Shown here in pieces: positions 35,471 through 47,909 of a stretch of 64,000 nucleotides of DNA. The DNA is taken from contig JAYKKI010000039.1 of the NCBI GenBank assembly GCA_039881145.1, forward strand, positions 18,222,001 through 18,286,000. Direction: 5' to 3'. The number at the start of each line of letters is the position of its first letter. Position 1 is the first letter of the stretch. The position numbers and the translations under genes are program-made. The notes under the pieces are model-generated. The model had not been told where the DNA came from, did no database searches, and was given only the letters and a program-made list of their open reading frames with translations. This DNA is from Druceiella hillmani (lineage: Eukaryota > Arthropoda > Insecta > Lepidoptera > Hepialidae).

Positions 35471-38086
35471 AGATCCCAAGTAAGAACGAACTTCACCGAT
35501 TTGATAACCAGGTGAAAATTATATTTTAAAGAATAAAATATGTTTGTGAACGTGAATCAATAAGGTTGCCATAAAAAAAATGTTCATAATTAAAATTATA
35601 AAAAAGTATTATTTTTTCAAATTTGACTGTCTTGGTTGCCAAATGACTCATAGTCTAATTGAAAGTATATAACATCTGCTATATGCAGTCGATCGGTTGC
35701 CTACCTTTTTCTGTTCCCTTTTACCTGGTAGCCACGTGCAAACAGGTAAATTGATATTAGTAATTGCGCTCATCTGCTTACCACGATATTTATATATCAA
35801 AATGTAGGTAAATTTATTGTGAGTAGAGTAGTATAAGGTTGCTCAAGAAAATCTGTTCATAGATTACGGTAGCTAGGCTTTGAAGTTGCGAAAATTGGAG
35901 CATGTAAATATGTGTGACAGAGAAGCGTTACTCGTACTGTACCATGCGATAAAGGAGGACGTAGTATAGCAGTTGCGCGATACTTGCCGGTAGAATATAA
36001 GACAGTGCGCATGCTTCCTATTCGTAGTATAGACAAGGAAAAAAATAGTATACTATAGAGGATTATTTTCAAACGTAGTAAAAATGTTTTGTGAAAAAAA
36101 TAAAAAATGGAAAAAAAATGCTTTTTAAGTGGTTGAAAAATCCTGTTATTGATTTTAATGACAGAACATTTGATCATTGCTATTTAAAATTAGCATATCG
36201 ACGATCTAAAAGCTTTAAGTACGATGAGTTACAATTAAACAGAGATTTATTGGAGTTTGTAGGTTATCATTCCTCATGTTACAAAAAAGTGACTGTTTTA
36301 AAACAAAAAAACGTTGAGGATTATAATGCATTTGTTAACAATGTTGATGTAAGTATATAATTAATTTACTTTTGATTATTATAATATAATTTTTTGAAAT
36401 GTTATTCATAAGGATTTTGTCAATTATTCTACTTAAATAAATAATTATTCAAAGTTCAATCAGTACTTTAAAAGCTATTATTTTTTAAGGTTAAAATTTA
36501 ATAAACATTTTATACGTTATTATTTTATTTAATTAATTAAATTATATATTCAGGTGCAACCTAGTACTTCATCAGCTATTGAAAATCCAAGTCCATCAAC
36601 TATTGCAATAGAAGAAAGTAGTAAAATTAAAATTATGAATGAATGAATGAATTAATTAATTAAATTAATCATAAAATTCCTGATTCTGAAATTTGGCTTG
36701 TTAGTTCAGGGACAAAAAAAAAGTAGTAATGACCTCAATTGCATCAATTGCACGGAACTAGCATTGAAATTAGGATTTAATCTGTGTCTAAGTCTACCTG
36801 CTTTCCAGGTTCTGATTACACGGCTGCGTTTTACAACAGAGGAAAAGTAAGACCGTTGAAAATTTTTTCGAAGAACGAGACATACCAAAAATGCTTTGTT
36901 TCATTAACTGAGGAAGCCGACATTTTTTTTAGCGAAAAAATAGACGTTGTTCAAGAATTTACGGTGGCTATGTACGGTATCAAACATTGTACTAAAGTAA
37001 ATCACGCAAGATATCAAATTTTTTTGAAGAATTTTTCTGCAAAAGAAGATAGTGAGTAGTTCCTTCAAAAAGTCAGAAGTTTTGACTCAAATACCTTACC
37101 ACCATGTTGGGAATCACTGAAGCAAAAAATTTAACGCACAATTTTTGTAAATTCAATGTGGTTACATGCAACTGATTCTAATTGTATAAAATAATGTCCT
37201 GAAAGTTGTGGTTGGTTTTTCGATAGTCATTTGAAACCAAAAGGATTTGATGGAGATCAAACGCCCTTAAAAATTTATGATATTTTGGAAATATCGGAGA
37301 ATGCAAATGAAGAAGCTTCTTCTGACTTAGAAGACGGCGATATAACTTCCGGAGATTCCGATTCGGAATAATTTACAATTATGACTTTGGCATTTAATGT
37401 CTTTTTTATGTAAATATTGTTTGATAATAAATATTTATCATTTTCAAACTATACACGTGTTAGTAAATTTATTTTCAAAAAAAATTTTTTTTTTATATTT
37501 TGAGAACGTTTTTTTATTACGCTTAATTTTTTTTATTTCTCTTATTTATTTTATTATGCTCCAAAATGATCCTCTATAGCATACTATTTTTTTCCTTGTC
37601 TATACTACGAATAGGAAGCATGAGCAACGCTTCTTTGTCACACATGCTCCAATTTTTGCAACTTCAAAGCCTAGCTACCGTAATCTATGAACAGATTTTC
37701 TTGAGCAACCTTATACTACTCTACTCACAATAAATTTACCTACATTTTGATATATAAATATCGTGGTAAGCAGATGAGCGCAATTACTAATATCAATTTA
37801 CCTGTTTGCACGCGGCTACCAGGTAAAAGGGAACAGAAAAAGGTAGGCAACCGATCGACTGCATATAGCAGATGTTATATACTTTCAATTAGACTATGAG
37901 TCATTTGGCAACCAAGACAGTCAAATTTGAAAAAATAATACTTTTTTATAATTTTAATTATTCATAGCCATGAACATTTTTTTTATGGCAACCTTATTGT
38001 TTCACGTTCACAAACATATTTTATTCTTTAAAATATAATTTTCATCTGGTTATCAAATCGGTGAAGGTCGTTCTTACTTGGGATCC
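35471..38086 (+). mobile_element. DNA transposon with long terminal inverted repeats, unclassified
   Basis: The left arm (35471 to about 36064) and right arm (about 37569 to 38086) are inverted copies over more than 500 bp, from (A/G)GATCCCAAGTAAGAACG at the tips to the inner tips gtatactatagaggatt and cctctatagcatac. The left arm has about 70 bp more than the right near 35930-36010. The tetranucleotide TCTA flanks both ends (35467-35470, 38087-38090), a possible target duplication. Between the arms are remnants of a protein-coding region (36091-36360 and 36784-37372). The superfamily is not recognised. Confidence 0.88.
36091..37372 (+). pseudogene. Broken protein of the long-TIR element, unknown family
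   Basis: Two readable blocks are separated by an intron-like or decayed AT-rich segment. Block 1 (36118-36360): FKWLKNPVIDFNDRTFDHCY, YDELQLNRDLLEFVGYHSSC, YKKVTVLKQK. Block 2 (36784-37059, then past a stop to 37370): FFSEKIDVVQEFTVAMYGIK, HCTKVNHARYQIFLKNFSAK, SNTLPPCWESLKQK, then SDLEDGDITSGDSDSE before TAA. The YHxxCYxK pattern and the LYG...C..VN.ARY..F...LPP...L layout recall uncharacterised arthropod proteins that occur in many copies. Stops at 37057 and after show it is not intact. No catalytic triad could be located. Confidence 0.5.
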
Positions 38087-38090
38087 TCTA

Positions 38091-39138
38091 CTATCTGTCG
38101 TTTTTTCACAGTATCAAAATAGATTCTGACGTTTTTAATTACCCTGGTTTCTCCTTCATAATATATAGTTTCATTTCATTAGCAAAAACATGCGGTTATA
38201 CAGATTTTTCTTTATTTTTGAAATTTCAAATAGATAAAGTAAATCCAGATCGTTCTTGTCATGTTTGTAGAATACTATCAACACGAAACGAGACTACTTT
38301 ATCACTAAACCGCTTCCAAAATAGTATTTTCTTTAATTTAAATTATTTTGTCGCTTGGGTTAATCACAGAGCATATAACTAGAGATGGTAAGTAGGCGTG
38401 GCATGCGCGCTATGTATATTATCCTTATATCATATATTATTCTCTGCGCAACGACCTACACTTTGATTGTAGTCTGAATGCGATTAGTGATAGTTCTCCA
38501 TCGTCATTGTTCAAAAATGCACTTTTATGCCATAATTACATGCAAAAATAAAAACCAGCAAAAGAACGCAACTAATTGCGAAATATTCTTTAATCGATAG
38601 ATTTATTTGAATACATTTTGTTGGATTTTAAATAAAAACGTTATCAGTGCGTTGTTGCACTGGTACGCAGGACACTTGATGTCATTATGGCATAAGTATC
38701 GATAAAATGAATATTTTTGGAGACTGTCACTTTAATGAGATAATATATTATAATGTCGTTTTCTTCTTTTAGTTTAATTGTAGCCAACTTCTTATTTAGT
38801 TTTTGTTTTATTGTATAGTTTTTTCTTTTGTTAACAAGCAACAATGACAAATATCCGAAATTTGATTTAATCAGTGTTGCCATAGCCTTTTTTCCATACT
38901 TGACATTGGCAAAGGTTCTCTATGGAGAGAACGAACGCCATATAATCAAAGATAAAGATAAAGTTTCATACTTTAAAGCCGTTTGATTTAAATATAAATT
39001 CTTCAGCATAAACATGATATGAAGATAAATGACTGATATGTTTTTTATTAATTGCATAAGGTAGATTAAAAAGATAAGATAGATAAAAGTATACGCTTTT
39101 TAAATAATATTTGCGATTAATGAAAAAAGTGACAAATA
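38091..39138. other. AT-rich intergenic stretch
   Basis: Nothing recognised. A short GC-richer piece at 38380-38480 (gtaggcgtggcatgcgcgc) is unassigned. Confidence 0.5.
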
Positions 39139-39776
39139 TTGGGTTGGTAACTTAAAAACTCGCCACTTTTTTCGCCGATTTCTGGAATGTTATAGAAGCT
39201 TCTAGAATATTTCATGTTGAGTATATAAAGAGCGCGGCGTTCAAACTTCTGTTCATTTGCAATTGAGTAATAGGCGAGTAAAGAATAAATGGAAAACGGA
39301 AGTATCTCGAAGTGGATTTGGAGTGCTCTTGTTTCGTGAAATCTGTTTAGGGCACAAAGTCAGCGAAGCAACACGCAATATGTACACAACGATGGGTGAA
39401 GGTGCGCCCTCCTACGATACCGTCAATCACTGGTTCCAAAGATTCAAAGGGAATTTTTATCTGTCCAATAAACCTCATCCAAGGCAAACTCCTACAATTG
39501 ATTTAAAATAAAAATAAAAGCCTTGTTGCAATAGATCCCAGATTGAGTCAGCCTTCTTTTGGCAGGATTACTTTCATACTCTCATACTACAGTGGAAAAA
39601 CAATTTCATGCTTTGAGAAAGAAGTGTAAATATTCCGTTTGGCTACCGCATAAGATAACATCCCTTCAACTTCAGAGGAAAGCTGAAGTGTGCATGGAAA
39701 TACAAAGTTCCCGTCGTACCAGTAAATGGCTAAAGTATCTGGTTACAGGAGATGAAAAGTGGGTGGCGTAAATGTA
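39139..39776 (+). pseudogene. Mariner element, 5' two-thirds, frameshifted transposase
   Basis: The left terminal repeat starts ttgggttggtaacttaaaaa, the usual mariner tip. After a leader with a TATA-like gtatataaag, an ATG at 39289 opens a frame that stops within 50 bp; the +1 neighbour frame then reads LLFREICLGHKVSEATRNMY, TTMGEGAPSYDTVNHWFQRF (the DNA-binding helix-turn-helix half), and after a stop MAGLLSYSHTTVEKQFHALR, YSVWLPHKI, RTSKWLKYLVTGDEKWVA (first catalytic Asp block). The element breaks at about 39776 and its catalytic C-terminus and right terminal repeat are absent. Confidence 0.85.
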
Positions 39777-40235
39777 AACAAAAGCTTCAGGAAAATGTCG
39801 TCATATTAAAGAAGTGGAATTGTGATGAAACTGATATTTCCACAGTGTACAAAGTCCCAAAAATATTAGCACGTTTGGGATTAAAGCAAGTCGGAGCCAT
39901 TACAAGGGCCGAGAGATGATCTAATGTCACTATGACCACCGCCATCAATACCGATGAAGGCTTCATTCCACCAATGCTTATATTTCCCAGAATCAATTTT
40001 AAAAATCAAATGCTCAACGGGTGATGCGAACCATTCTGGCAAGTCTAACGAAGAATTATTTTTGAAATTCTTTGGTCATTTTCTTAGCATGTAAGACCAC
40101 CTACGGAATCTCCGTGAATTTTTCTCGTGAACAACCACGAATCTCACATTTCTATGAAATTGACCCAGCTAGCAAAAATAAAATGGTATTATTTTGGTCA
40201 CATTACATCCTTATACAAGCCGTAAACTCCAACCA
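39777..40235 (+). pseudogene. Pogo/Tigger-like transposase remnant
   Basis: The plus strand reads NCDETDISTVYKVPKILARL, KQVGAITRAER, NVTMTTAINTDEGFIPPMLI, FPRINFKNQMLNG, RIIFEIL, HVRPPTESP, LVNNHESHIS and KIKWYYFGHITSLYKP. These match in order the DDE domain of pogo/Tigger/CENP-B-type transposases (the N-V-DET-G block with the first Asp, K.VG..TSAERG..VT, PP..IFPR, and LDNH.SH with the second Asp). Frameshifts and stops are scattered. The N-terminal part is missing because the sequence joins directly to a mariner at 39776. Confidence 0.85.
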
Positions 40236-40430
40236 TTGGATAGAACAGTAAGGGGTGTTACTGTTCTATCCACTAAGGCTAATTGTCATACGTTTTTTTT
40301 CTATCTTTTTTTAAATATAGTACTTTTGTACATGGATAACCTGAAAAATATACGTAATTCGTAAATTTTATCACGCAGTAGTAGATGTTAAAATAAATAT
40401 TAATAAAAAAATGTGTCCCATAACGGGTTA

Positions 40431-40467
<37 letters not shown>

Positions 40468-40474
40468 TACATAT

Positions 40475-40509
<35 letters not shown>

Positions 40510-40511
40510 CA
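40431..40511. repeat. (TA)n/(CA)n compound microsatellite
   Basis: Two TA runs are separated by ctacatatacacacacat. The apparent Tyr-Ile-rich frame across it is an artefact. Confidence 0.93.
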
Positions 40512-40637
40512 GGTAATCGTCCGGAATGGATCGTGGATTTATTATAAATTAAAGTATGAAATAATCGTAATAAATGTGATTTTGGTTTAGACAATCAAAT
40601 TATAATATTTTTTTATTCACACGTTTGGCAATTATAT

Positions 40638-41095
40638 TGTTAGGGACGACCGCTGCAACCAACGCGAATATCGGGCGGCCGTGGGTTCGTAACCCCTGGT
40701 GGGACAACCGGCGGCCACATAAAGGAGTCACTTGGCGGCATATAACATCACAACACTGCAAAATCATCAGTTCAATCATTTTATCATCGATCAGTATGTG
40801 ATGGTTCATCTATCAATACAGTTCATCATAACCATCAATCAGTACTTCGAATTCGAGTTCAACTTCTAGTTTAAGCATTAATAAACTTTATAAGCACTAT
40901 TTTAATTCATAAAGATTTCTAATTAATAAAGAATTGTCTCACACCGACGAGGAGTATTCATTGGCAATCGACTCAACGAGCTCTCTCCCGACTTCATATT
41001 CAACACAGAATAGATACGGTAATATTTAAGAGTAACAGAGATCTGTTGAACGTCGAATCCTCTAATCCAACAGTTACGTGCGGGGCTCTGAATAC
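40638..41095 (+). mobile_element. LTR-like segment (possible solo LTR)
   Basis: It begins TGTTAGGGACGACC in an otherwise AT-rich neighbourhood, has a GC-rich 5' part (40640-40740), two AATAAA-type signals (around 40879 and 40925) and ends near gttacgtgcggggctc. Composition and signals resemble a Ty3/gypsy LTR, but I found no clear target duplication or internal coding region, so the boundaries are approximate. Confidence 0.35.
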
Positions 41096-42829
41096 TGCCT
41101 GTTATCCCATATTTTAGATTATGTCATTAAACTGATTTATTTTGAAATTACGGATGTATCCCTTTTATTTCATTTAACTAAATATCTTCATTGTTTACCA
41201 AGACATTTAATTTTCATTTAAAAAATTAAATACAATGTTTTTTGTACATTACGGCAATGTACGTATGTGCCAAATTCACAGAGCGCAAACATTTTCTTAC
41301 TTGAAATAGCAAAAGTTTTAACTATAATGCTCTGAAACCGACGAAACTATTAGCAAACTCTTGCGGTTCCATTAGTCAGTTTGTTATATAGCATGTGGAA
41401 AATAAATATTTTAATACGTACGTAAATATTACTGCTACTTCATAATAACGTAATATAATACTGCTACATTGGCTCGATATCGTGGTGAGTATTCGATAAA
41501 TGTGTTAACAACACAAAAAAATTCGAACATTTGTTACGAGCTGAATAAGAATATGTTACTTAAGAATGCGGAAACGAGGACGAATTTGACATCTCCATGA
41601 TGATTATGAGCAGAGGTGGGGGCAGTGCGTCGCATTGCTATTGGTGCGTTTAAAATTCATTTGTTTCCAACTGGCAACACATATTTTCACTCAGTTCGGC
41701 GGACATACCACTTCTGTATTGCTTTATTCTTCTGCGTAAAAAAATAGTTTAATCACATATTCAAAACCAAAATAATGTATAAAAATATTAGTGTAGGTGT
41801 CTTATTGGAGATACACATGTTTACAAAAAGAAGTCATAAATATATATTTTTATATTTTTTATATTTAATCTATTTCATTTTCTTCTATAAAATTTTCAAT
41901 AAAAATTAGACATTATGATTTTTTTATAATTTTTATCAAAATCCGCAAGCTTAAATTATAAATGGTAACTAATTCTCGCTTTAGGAACAACAATATCATA
42001 AATTCATATTTTTAATTGTAAAACAAAAATTTTTCTAGTAAAATAGAATATATGTTAATTCTTGGATATATTTTTAAGTATTTTCAATGTGGTATTTGAA
42101 TCGTAATGAATTAGGTTCTTATATTACATTTCGAGGTAGATACTCCATCGGATTGATTAATGATTTATCGGAATTTGTTAGAAGGAGAAGGAAAGAGTAT
42201 ATTCGAAAATTGAATCAAATATTAGAATAATTCGGAATATCATTTTGGATTTTTCAAAAAATTAGAACTATTTGGAAATGTAAAACATTTCAAAAATTTT
42301 GAATTAAACTATTTGCAATAATTAAAAAATTATTCATAACATTTTTGAACGGACACTTCTCGTTTAATTGGCTTATATATTCTATATTACTGAAAAGTTT
42401 TGTTTTAAAGGGGCACCATTAAAATCATTCGCGTAGGGTGAATTTGGTCAGGTAGAGAAAATTTTCGATATAATCTTAAATTAATCGGCGGGTGAATAAA
42501 AATTTGAAACTGTGATTATTCCATTGCAACTTAAAAGCTTCAATATTGAATACCAAATCATTTATACAAGTGTTCATATTTCTCTTTTTAAAACTTATTG
42601 CTTATATTTATTATACATATTATATATTAGGAGATTATTCGTAAAATTAAACTAGAAATAATAATAATATGACTCCAATTTTCTCAACATTTTGGTTGTC
42701 AAAATATAGTTATCAACTCACACAATGGGTGGCATGTTATTATGTACTAAGGTTTTACCAATTACATTGTACTAAATTAATTTTTTTTTTCTTAATTATA
42801 CTGCAATCTGTCACCAGACTGGGACAATG
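41096..42829. other. Intergenic, no gene seen
   Basis: AT-rich. A GC-richer spot at 41570-41720 (atgagcagaggtgggggcag) is unassigned. Confidence 0.5.
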
Positions 42830-43440
42830 AGCGGTAAGTTTGTCATTTATTGCTCGGACAGGTCAAGGAGGACGACCTATGTCACATCCCAGATTTAATA
42901 TTTATGTGCCTTTATTGTAGCACATCTTAGGGAATTATACGTTGTAATTGACGTTTGGTTCGGGTATTATTCACAAATTTTTGCACAAGTTTAATTGGGT
43001 GGTTTATGATTCTGTCTTTGTATGACTTTGTGTGTCTGTCGATTTCCTCTCTAACTTTAGGTATTTGTAGGTCCTTTTGCAATTGTTGGTTGGTTACAGA
43101 CCATGGAGCATTTGTAAATATCCATAGCATTTTATTCTGGTGTCTTTGGATTATCCCAATATTTGGAATGGGAATCTGTACCTCGCGGTTGAATGCCGTA
43201 CTTCCGAACTGGTTTAAGTGTAGCTTTATAGCGTAGCAGCTTATTTCCCAATAATAGTTGAGACTTACTCCCAACGAGCCAATAGAGCCTTCTGAGCTGA
43301 AGACCAAGTTGTTTCCGTTTGGTGAATATATGCTTTTGCGAAGTCAGTCTTTTATCTAGGTGTAGACTAAGATGGCGTACATGATCCGCTTGGGGTACTT
43401 CAACATTGTTTAGTTTAATTGGTGAACAGAGGTCTCATCT
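42830..43440 (-). pseudogene. Jockey/R1-type LINE reverse transcriptase, C-terminal remnant
   Basis: From 43440 downward the minus strand reads PQADHVRHLSLHLDKRLTSQ, KHIFTKRKQLGLQLRRLYWL, then KLLRYKATLKPVRKYGIQP, a frameshift, IGIIQRHQNKMLWIFTNAPW, SVTNQQLQKDLQIPKVREEI and HPIKLVQKF. This is the thumb and C-terminal end of an insect non-LTR retrotransposon ORF2 (LHLDxRLxWxxHI; YGIQxWG; IQRxQNKxLRxIxxAPW). At least one frameshift and several odd substitutions make it a pseudogene, 5'-truncated as is usual for LINE insertions. Confidence 0.87.
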
Positions 43441-45544
43441 GAGTGCGATTGTATTATATAAACATACAATTAGCGCTATAAAAGTAATCATCAAAAATTA
43501 AGTAATTTGTTTTAATATCAATATGACTATCTTTTTTAAATATGGTACTTTGTCAAACTTCTATCTCTTTCATCATAGTTTGTGCGAAAAAATAAATATC
43601 TCTTTAATCATAGCTCGGATAATATATTCATTATTTGGGATTTATTTTATAACATGGCTCTTGAATATAACGATATTGAGTATTACTTTATAATGTATCT
43701 ATTGAGTATAACACGTTGCGCTTAACATTATTTCATTCTAAGATTGTAGTCAGAATGATGATGATATGAGAATGACTATACGCTCAGATAGCAATAGAGT
43801 GGCATGTTGAGACCACTATGCCACCTACGCTGTTTCTCCACCGTAAACCTATCAAGAACAGTTACAACTCAAATGTATTTGAATATACAGAAACATTAAA
43901 CTATGAGATACTACTCCAAGAGTATATGCAAAAAAGCGATATATGATGTACAATTATAAGGGGAACTCGGTTTAAAACCTTGGTTAAAATAAATGGACCA
44001 CACTCCTACAAATGTATAGGGATAGCTGGGAGGTTGTCACTCTATATCAATAACATCGGCCCCGTCAAACCTCTTCCAGCTATTCTGACATCTGCCACAT
44101 TTCTACCTGCACTCTCTTCTTTAACTGATTTGATACTTTGGTACAATCTTCTAAACTTGCATACGATTCTACCTCTATTTTTTTACAGTTATTAAAAGAG
44201 CATTGGTGCCTCGAGTAATTATGAGTAATTCCAAAATTGAAGCACGACAAATTCACCTATCAAAAATGTCTTGGAACAAATATTTCTTATAATATCATTC
44301 TTGCATTTTTTATTACATTTTAATTTCTGTTCTTATATATATATATACATCCCTAAAGACAAATTAACATTTATTAAATATCTGTAATCTTCAAGAGTTT
44401 ACAGGAAATAAATAAAGGAATTAGGCCTTATATTGTCAATTATTTCTTGGAAGGAAACAAAGTATTTCTTAGAATTTAAACTTAAAAATTGATAAACTCT
44501 CGACTTAAAAATGATAAACTTTTAACATTTAGGCTTTATGTAAGTATATAATGTACCACTTTACTTTATATACATTACTACCAGCATTTCTCAGCATGAT
44601 TTTAATATTTTGTTTACAAAATTTATCTTTATAAACCAAATGATTCATGACATATGTATTGTAATCTTATTATTAATATTGAAAACTCAAAAATACTATT
44701 AGTGTAAAGTCTAATACTAAGTAGAATTAATAATAACTCGAACTTAAGTGAAAATTGACAAAATATGCACAGGTAAAATCGTGACAAAGCATTTCTTTTC
44801 CTTTAAGTTGTTTTTCAAGAATACATTGCTTTGTTTTTTTGCCCTTGTTTTGTGTAAATATTTATAATTTCCCCGATGACTACCTTCTTGGAAATAACTC
44901 TACATAGCTTTAGCAAGTGATACCTTTATATACATAGGGGTTTCTCTTGGCTCAATTTGTTTTGCACATGCACCAACATGTTTTGCAACCGATTTGCAAG
45001 TATGTAAATTTATGTACAGGGTCAACGCATTTGTTAATACGTTGCATAATACTGACTCGTGCTTAAAATATAATCGCAAAACATAATATTTATTTATTTC
45101 ACATACTCTGATGTATGAATGAAGAATATATATAAAGTTGTGATTGACTCGGAAAGTATATTTCATACAATAATAATTTGCGTACCCATGCTCCCTCCAA
45201 TGTCCTATATACCATTTACCAATTGCGTGTAGCAGTCTTTTCTGGTAGCTACTTTCATTTCATCATTTCCTTTTAACACGTTTCTTTGTAGCCAATATAC
45301 AAGGTTTTTCTATTAGAATCTTTATTTTTTTCCGTAGAATATGTGTTATCAAAAAGTCTTTTTTGAAGATACTAATTGTCAATTTGACTAACCATATAAT
45401 CTCTTATACCATAAATCAGTCATTAAAGTTACGGACTGAACCGACACTCATTTATGGCCATAACCACATATGTTATTTTCTGTATCATAATTTTGCAATG
45501 AGATCATTTGAGGATTGTCAAAAATAATTACTTATATCGTAAGC
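43441..45544. other. Intergenic, no gene seen
   Basis: AT-rich. The patch 43980-44200 is GC-richer with a short open frame on each strand, but no domain is recognised. Confidence 0.5.
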
Positions 45545-45965
45545 TTCTAGACTATTTGCGATTGATGTATCAATAATCCTTCACTGTCCAAGCAGCAAAA
45601 ATTTGGAATCACCTGGATCATCATCAGGAAAATCACAATCAACATCAGGAAAATCACGTCTCTAAATATTTTCAAAGATCGAGTGAAAAAGTCCTGCATC
45701 TCCTGAAACCTTTTCCTTTGTGTCCTTGCCCTTTCCTGCCTTTCCCATCCCAAATCATATCAATATTTTGTTTTCTTTTTTAATTTACTTTTGTATTTTT
45801 TTTGTCTAATGTGCTATGAAAAATTTTCATTGTAAAATCTCTTACAATCTACCAACTAAATTTCAATACAAATTGTTATGGTTGACTGGAAGAGATTGCT
45901 CATGTAGCAATAAGTCCGCCATATGTACTGTACATAAAAGTTAATAATAATAACATACTACACAC
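45545..45965 (+). pseudogene. CR1/RTE-type LINE 3' end with 3' UTR stem-loop
   Basis: The plus strand reads FTVQAAKIWNHLDHH near 45580 and then KYFQRSSEKVLHLL, like the (F)xVxxxKxWNxLP...FK..VK..L terminus of CR1/RTE-type LINE reverse transcriptases. About 200 bp further on comes ttatggttgactggaagaga, ttgctcatgtagcaataagt, ccgcc, a 3' UTR signature with a stem-loop seen in many insect LINE families. The copy ends with a simple tail ttaataataataac. Heavily decayed and 5'-truncated. Confidence 0.6.
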
Positions 45966-47900
45966 TTGCTAGTGAGCTGATGTGTCTCCATATAATTCAG
46001 TGGTTGACCAGCACTGTCATAGTAAGCTATGAGTTTGGATGAGGTTGCACTACTGCTTGCTTTTTGTGTATAAAATAAAAATTCGAAAATCAGCAGCGAA
46101 CTGGTTACATCCAATCACCAGTTTTAAAACTTGGTTCATCTGCATTTTACGCTATTGACAGCATATGTCAGTAGTACAAATATTTCGCTTTCACTCATTA
46201 CTTTATCTACAGGTCCCACTCAGATATAACAACTCGCACTTGTACATGTGCGATTGAGACGCAAATGCTTACATTTCTAAATCGGGTGACATTGCTATTG
46301 ATTTTTATACAGTTGCCAAAGTACGCAAATAGACGAAAAAGTTTCACTTGAACGCAATGCAGTATCAGTATAATCACGTGTTTTGAAATTGCGTGTTTTT
46401 GATGCAAATGTCAAATATGTATCACAAATGACGTTACACTCAATATATGTTATACCTATATATAACGAACAAAAAATATAGCCACAAGTAAAACAAGCAT
46501 GAATTGATGAAAGAGGTAGAAACATGTGGATATATGAAAGATATTGAAGATGATTCTTACCTAGTGTCTATGTATCACTTTTAAAATGCTAATGATACGT
46601 GTATATAATCTTAGCTTATTAGCGATTATTTATCTGGAAAACAGCAACGTATAGATTACGCCATTTGTAAGATAGGCTAAATTTAACTACGAATTAAACA
46701 ATGCGTTAGGTATTTCTATGTTTAAAGCAAATCATTCTATATGTACACAAATTACATTTTCCCAATACTTAAAAGATGTGAAAATTAACACAGTAAAGCT
46801 GATCTACAAGTTGACTTTTCATTATTATCTATTAAGAATATCCTTAAGTACAAGAGAATTAATTGTGTTTCTTTTATCAATTACACATCTATATCATTAA
46901 TAGACAGCACATTCCATAAATAGCTTATTTATTTCTATAGATCTTCTCTAGGACTGTGTAAAAAATTATGTACTCACATTTTTAATATGGGATATTGTAT
47001 ATATCTGTAATTACAAATTCTACGCAAAAAAATGCAAATAAGAACTCCACCGAATGCACAAAAACTGTGCTAAATTTTGCTATAAAGTTACAATTAATGA
47101 TAAATACTCAAGGTCAGATACCATTATCGTGGATAGTAAAAACATCAGATATATTTACCTCAATCAGTATTTTATCTACAAAAAGTATTTCATTATTATT
47201 TATTATTGTATAAATATAACTAACATTGAAAAAATAAATAAAGATATGAATTCTTAACGATAGAAAAAGAAATTAAACTAATCAATAGCTTTAAACGTTT
47301 CATTAAATTCAAAATTGAACACAGTACAAATGAAAAGTCAAGGAACTGTCAAGCAAAGTAAGAGGCCTCCTTAGTAAGCAACTGTTAACTATATAGGTTG
47401 GTTACACCGTGGAAGGAAATCTCCAGGATCAGATATTCGGATTGCACTCTGCTGATGCACAAAAAGGTAAAAAATGTCTCATCATTGTTACCGCACATGA
47501 GATACTATGTCTATAGTATCTTATTTGAGACCTTAACCTATGTAAAAAAAGCATTTTTCCGAGCCATTTTGGAGTTTTTTGTGTTCTATTATCAGCTTTC
47601 TGAATTTTATAATATTTTGTTCTACGAAGGCGTTAATAATCTAGGCTATATAAATTAAATTTTTTTTTTAAATTTTATTTCGCTTCGTTCTTCCTTAACT
47701 ATGATTTAAATTTTGCAATCAAAATTTCACCCACTTTCTCATTTCTAATAGATCTGAATTTTGACAGATGTGTCCAATTCCAATGAATGAACCAGTGAGT
47801 TGATCCCACTAAATCCAAGTTGGAACTAAGGAGTTGGAAGGTAAAAGAACTTGCTATACAGAAGTGCCGTCCTTCTTGGAGTTATTTAAATTGTCGTGGT
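45966..47900. other. Intergenic, no gene seen
   Basis: AT-rich sequence. Short open stretches such as 47398-47658 have no recognisable domains. Confidence 0.5.
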
Positions 47901-47909
47901 AAGCATTGT

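Noticed and set aside
40665..40700. Second tRNA box-B-like string (gtgggttcgtaacccct)
   Set aside because: No cloverleaf around it. It falls within the LTR-like GC-rich segment.
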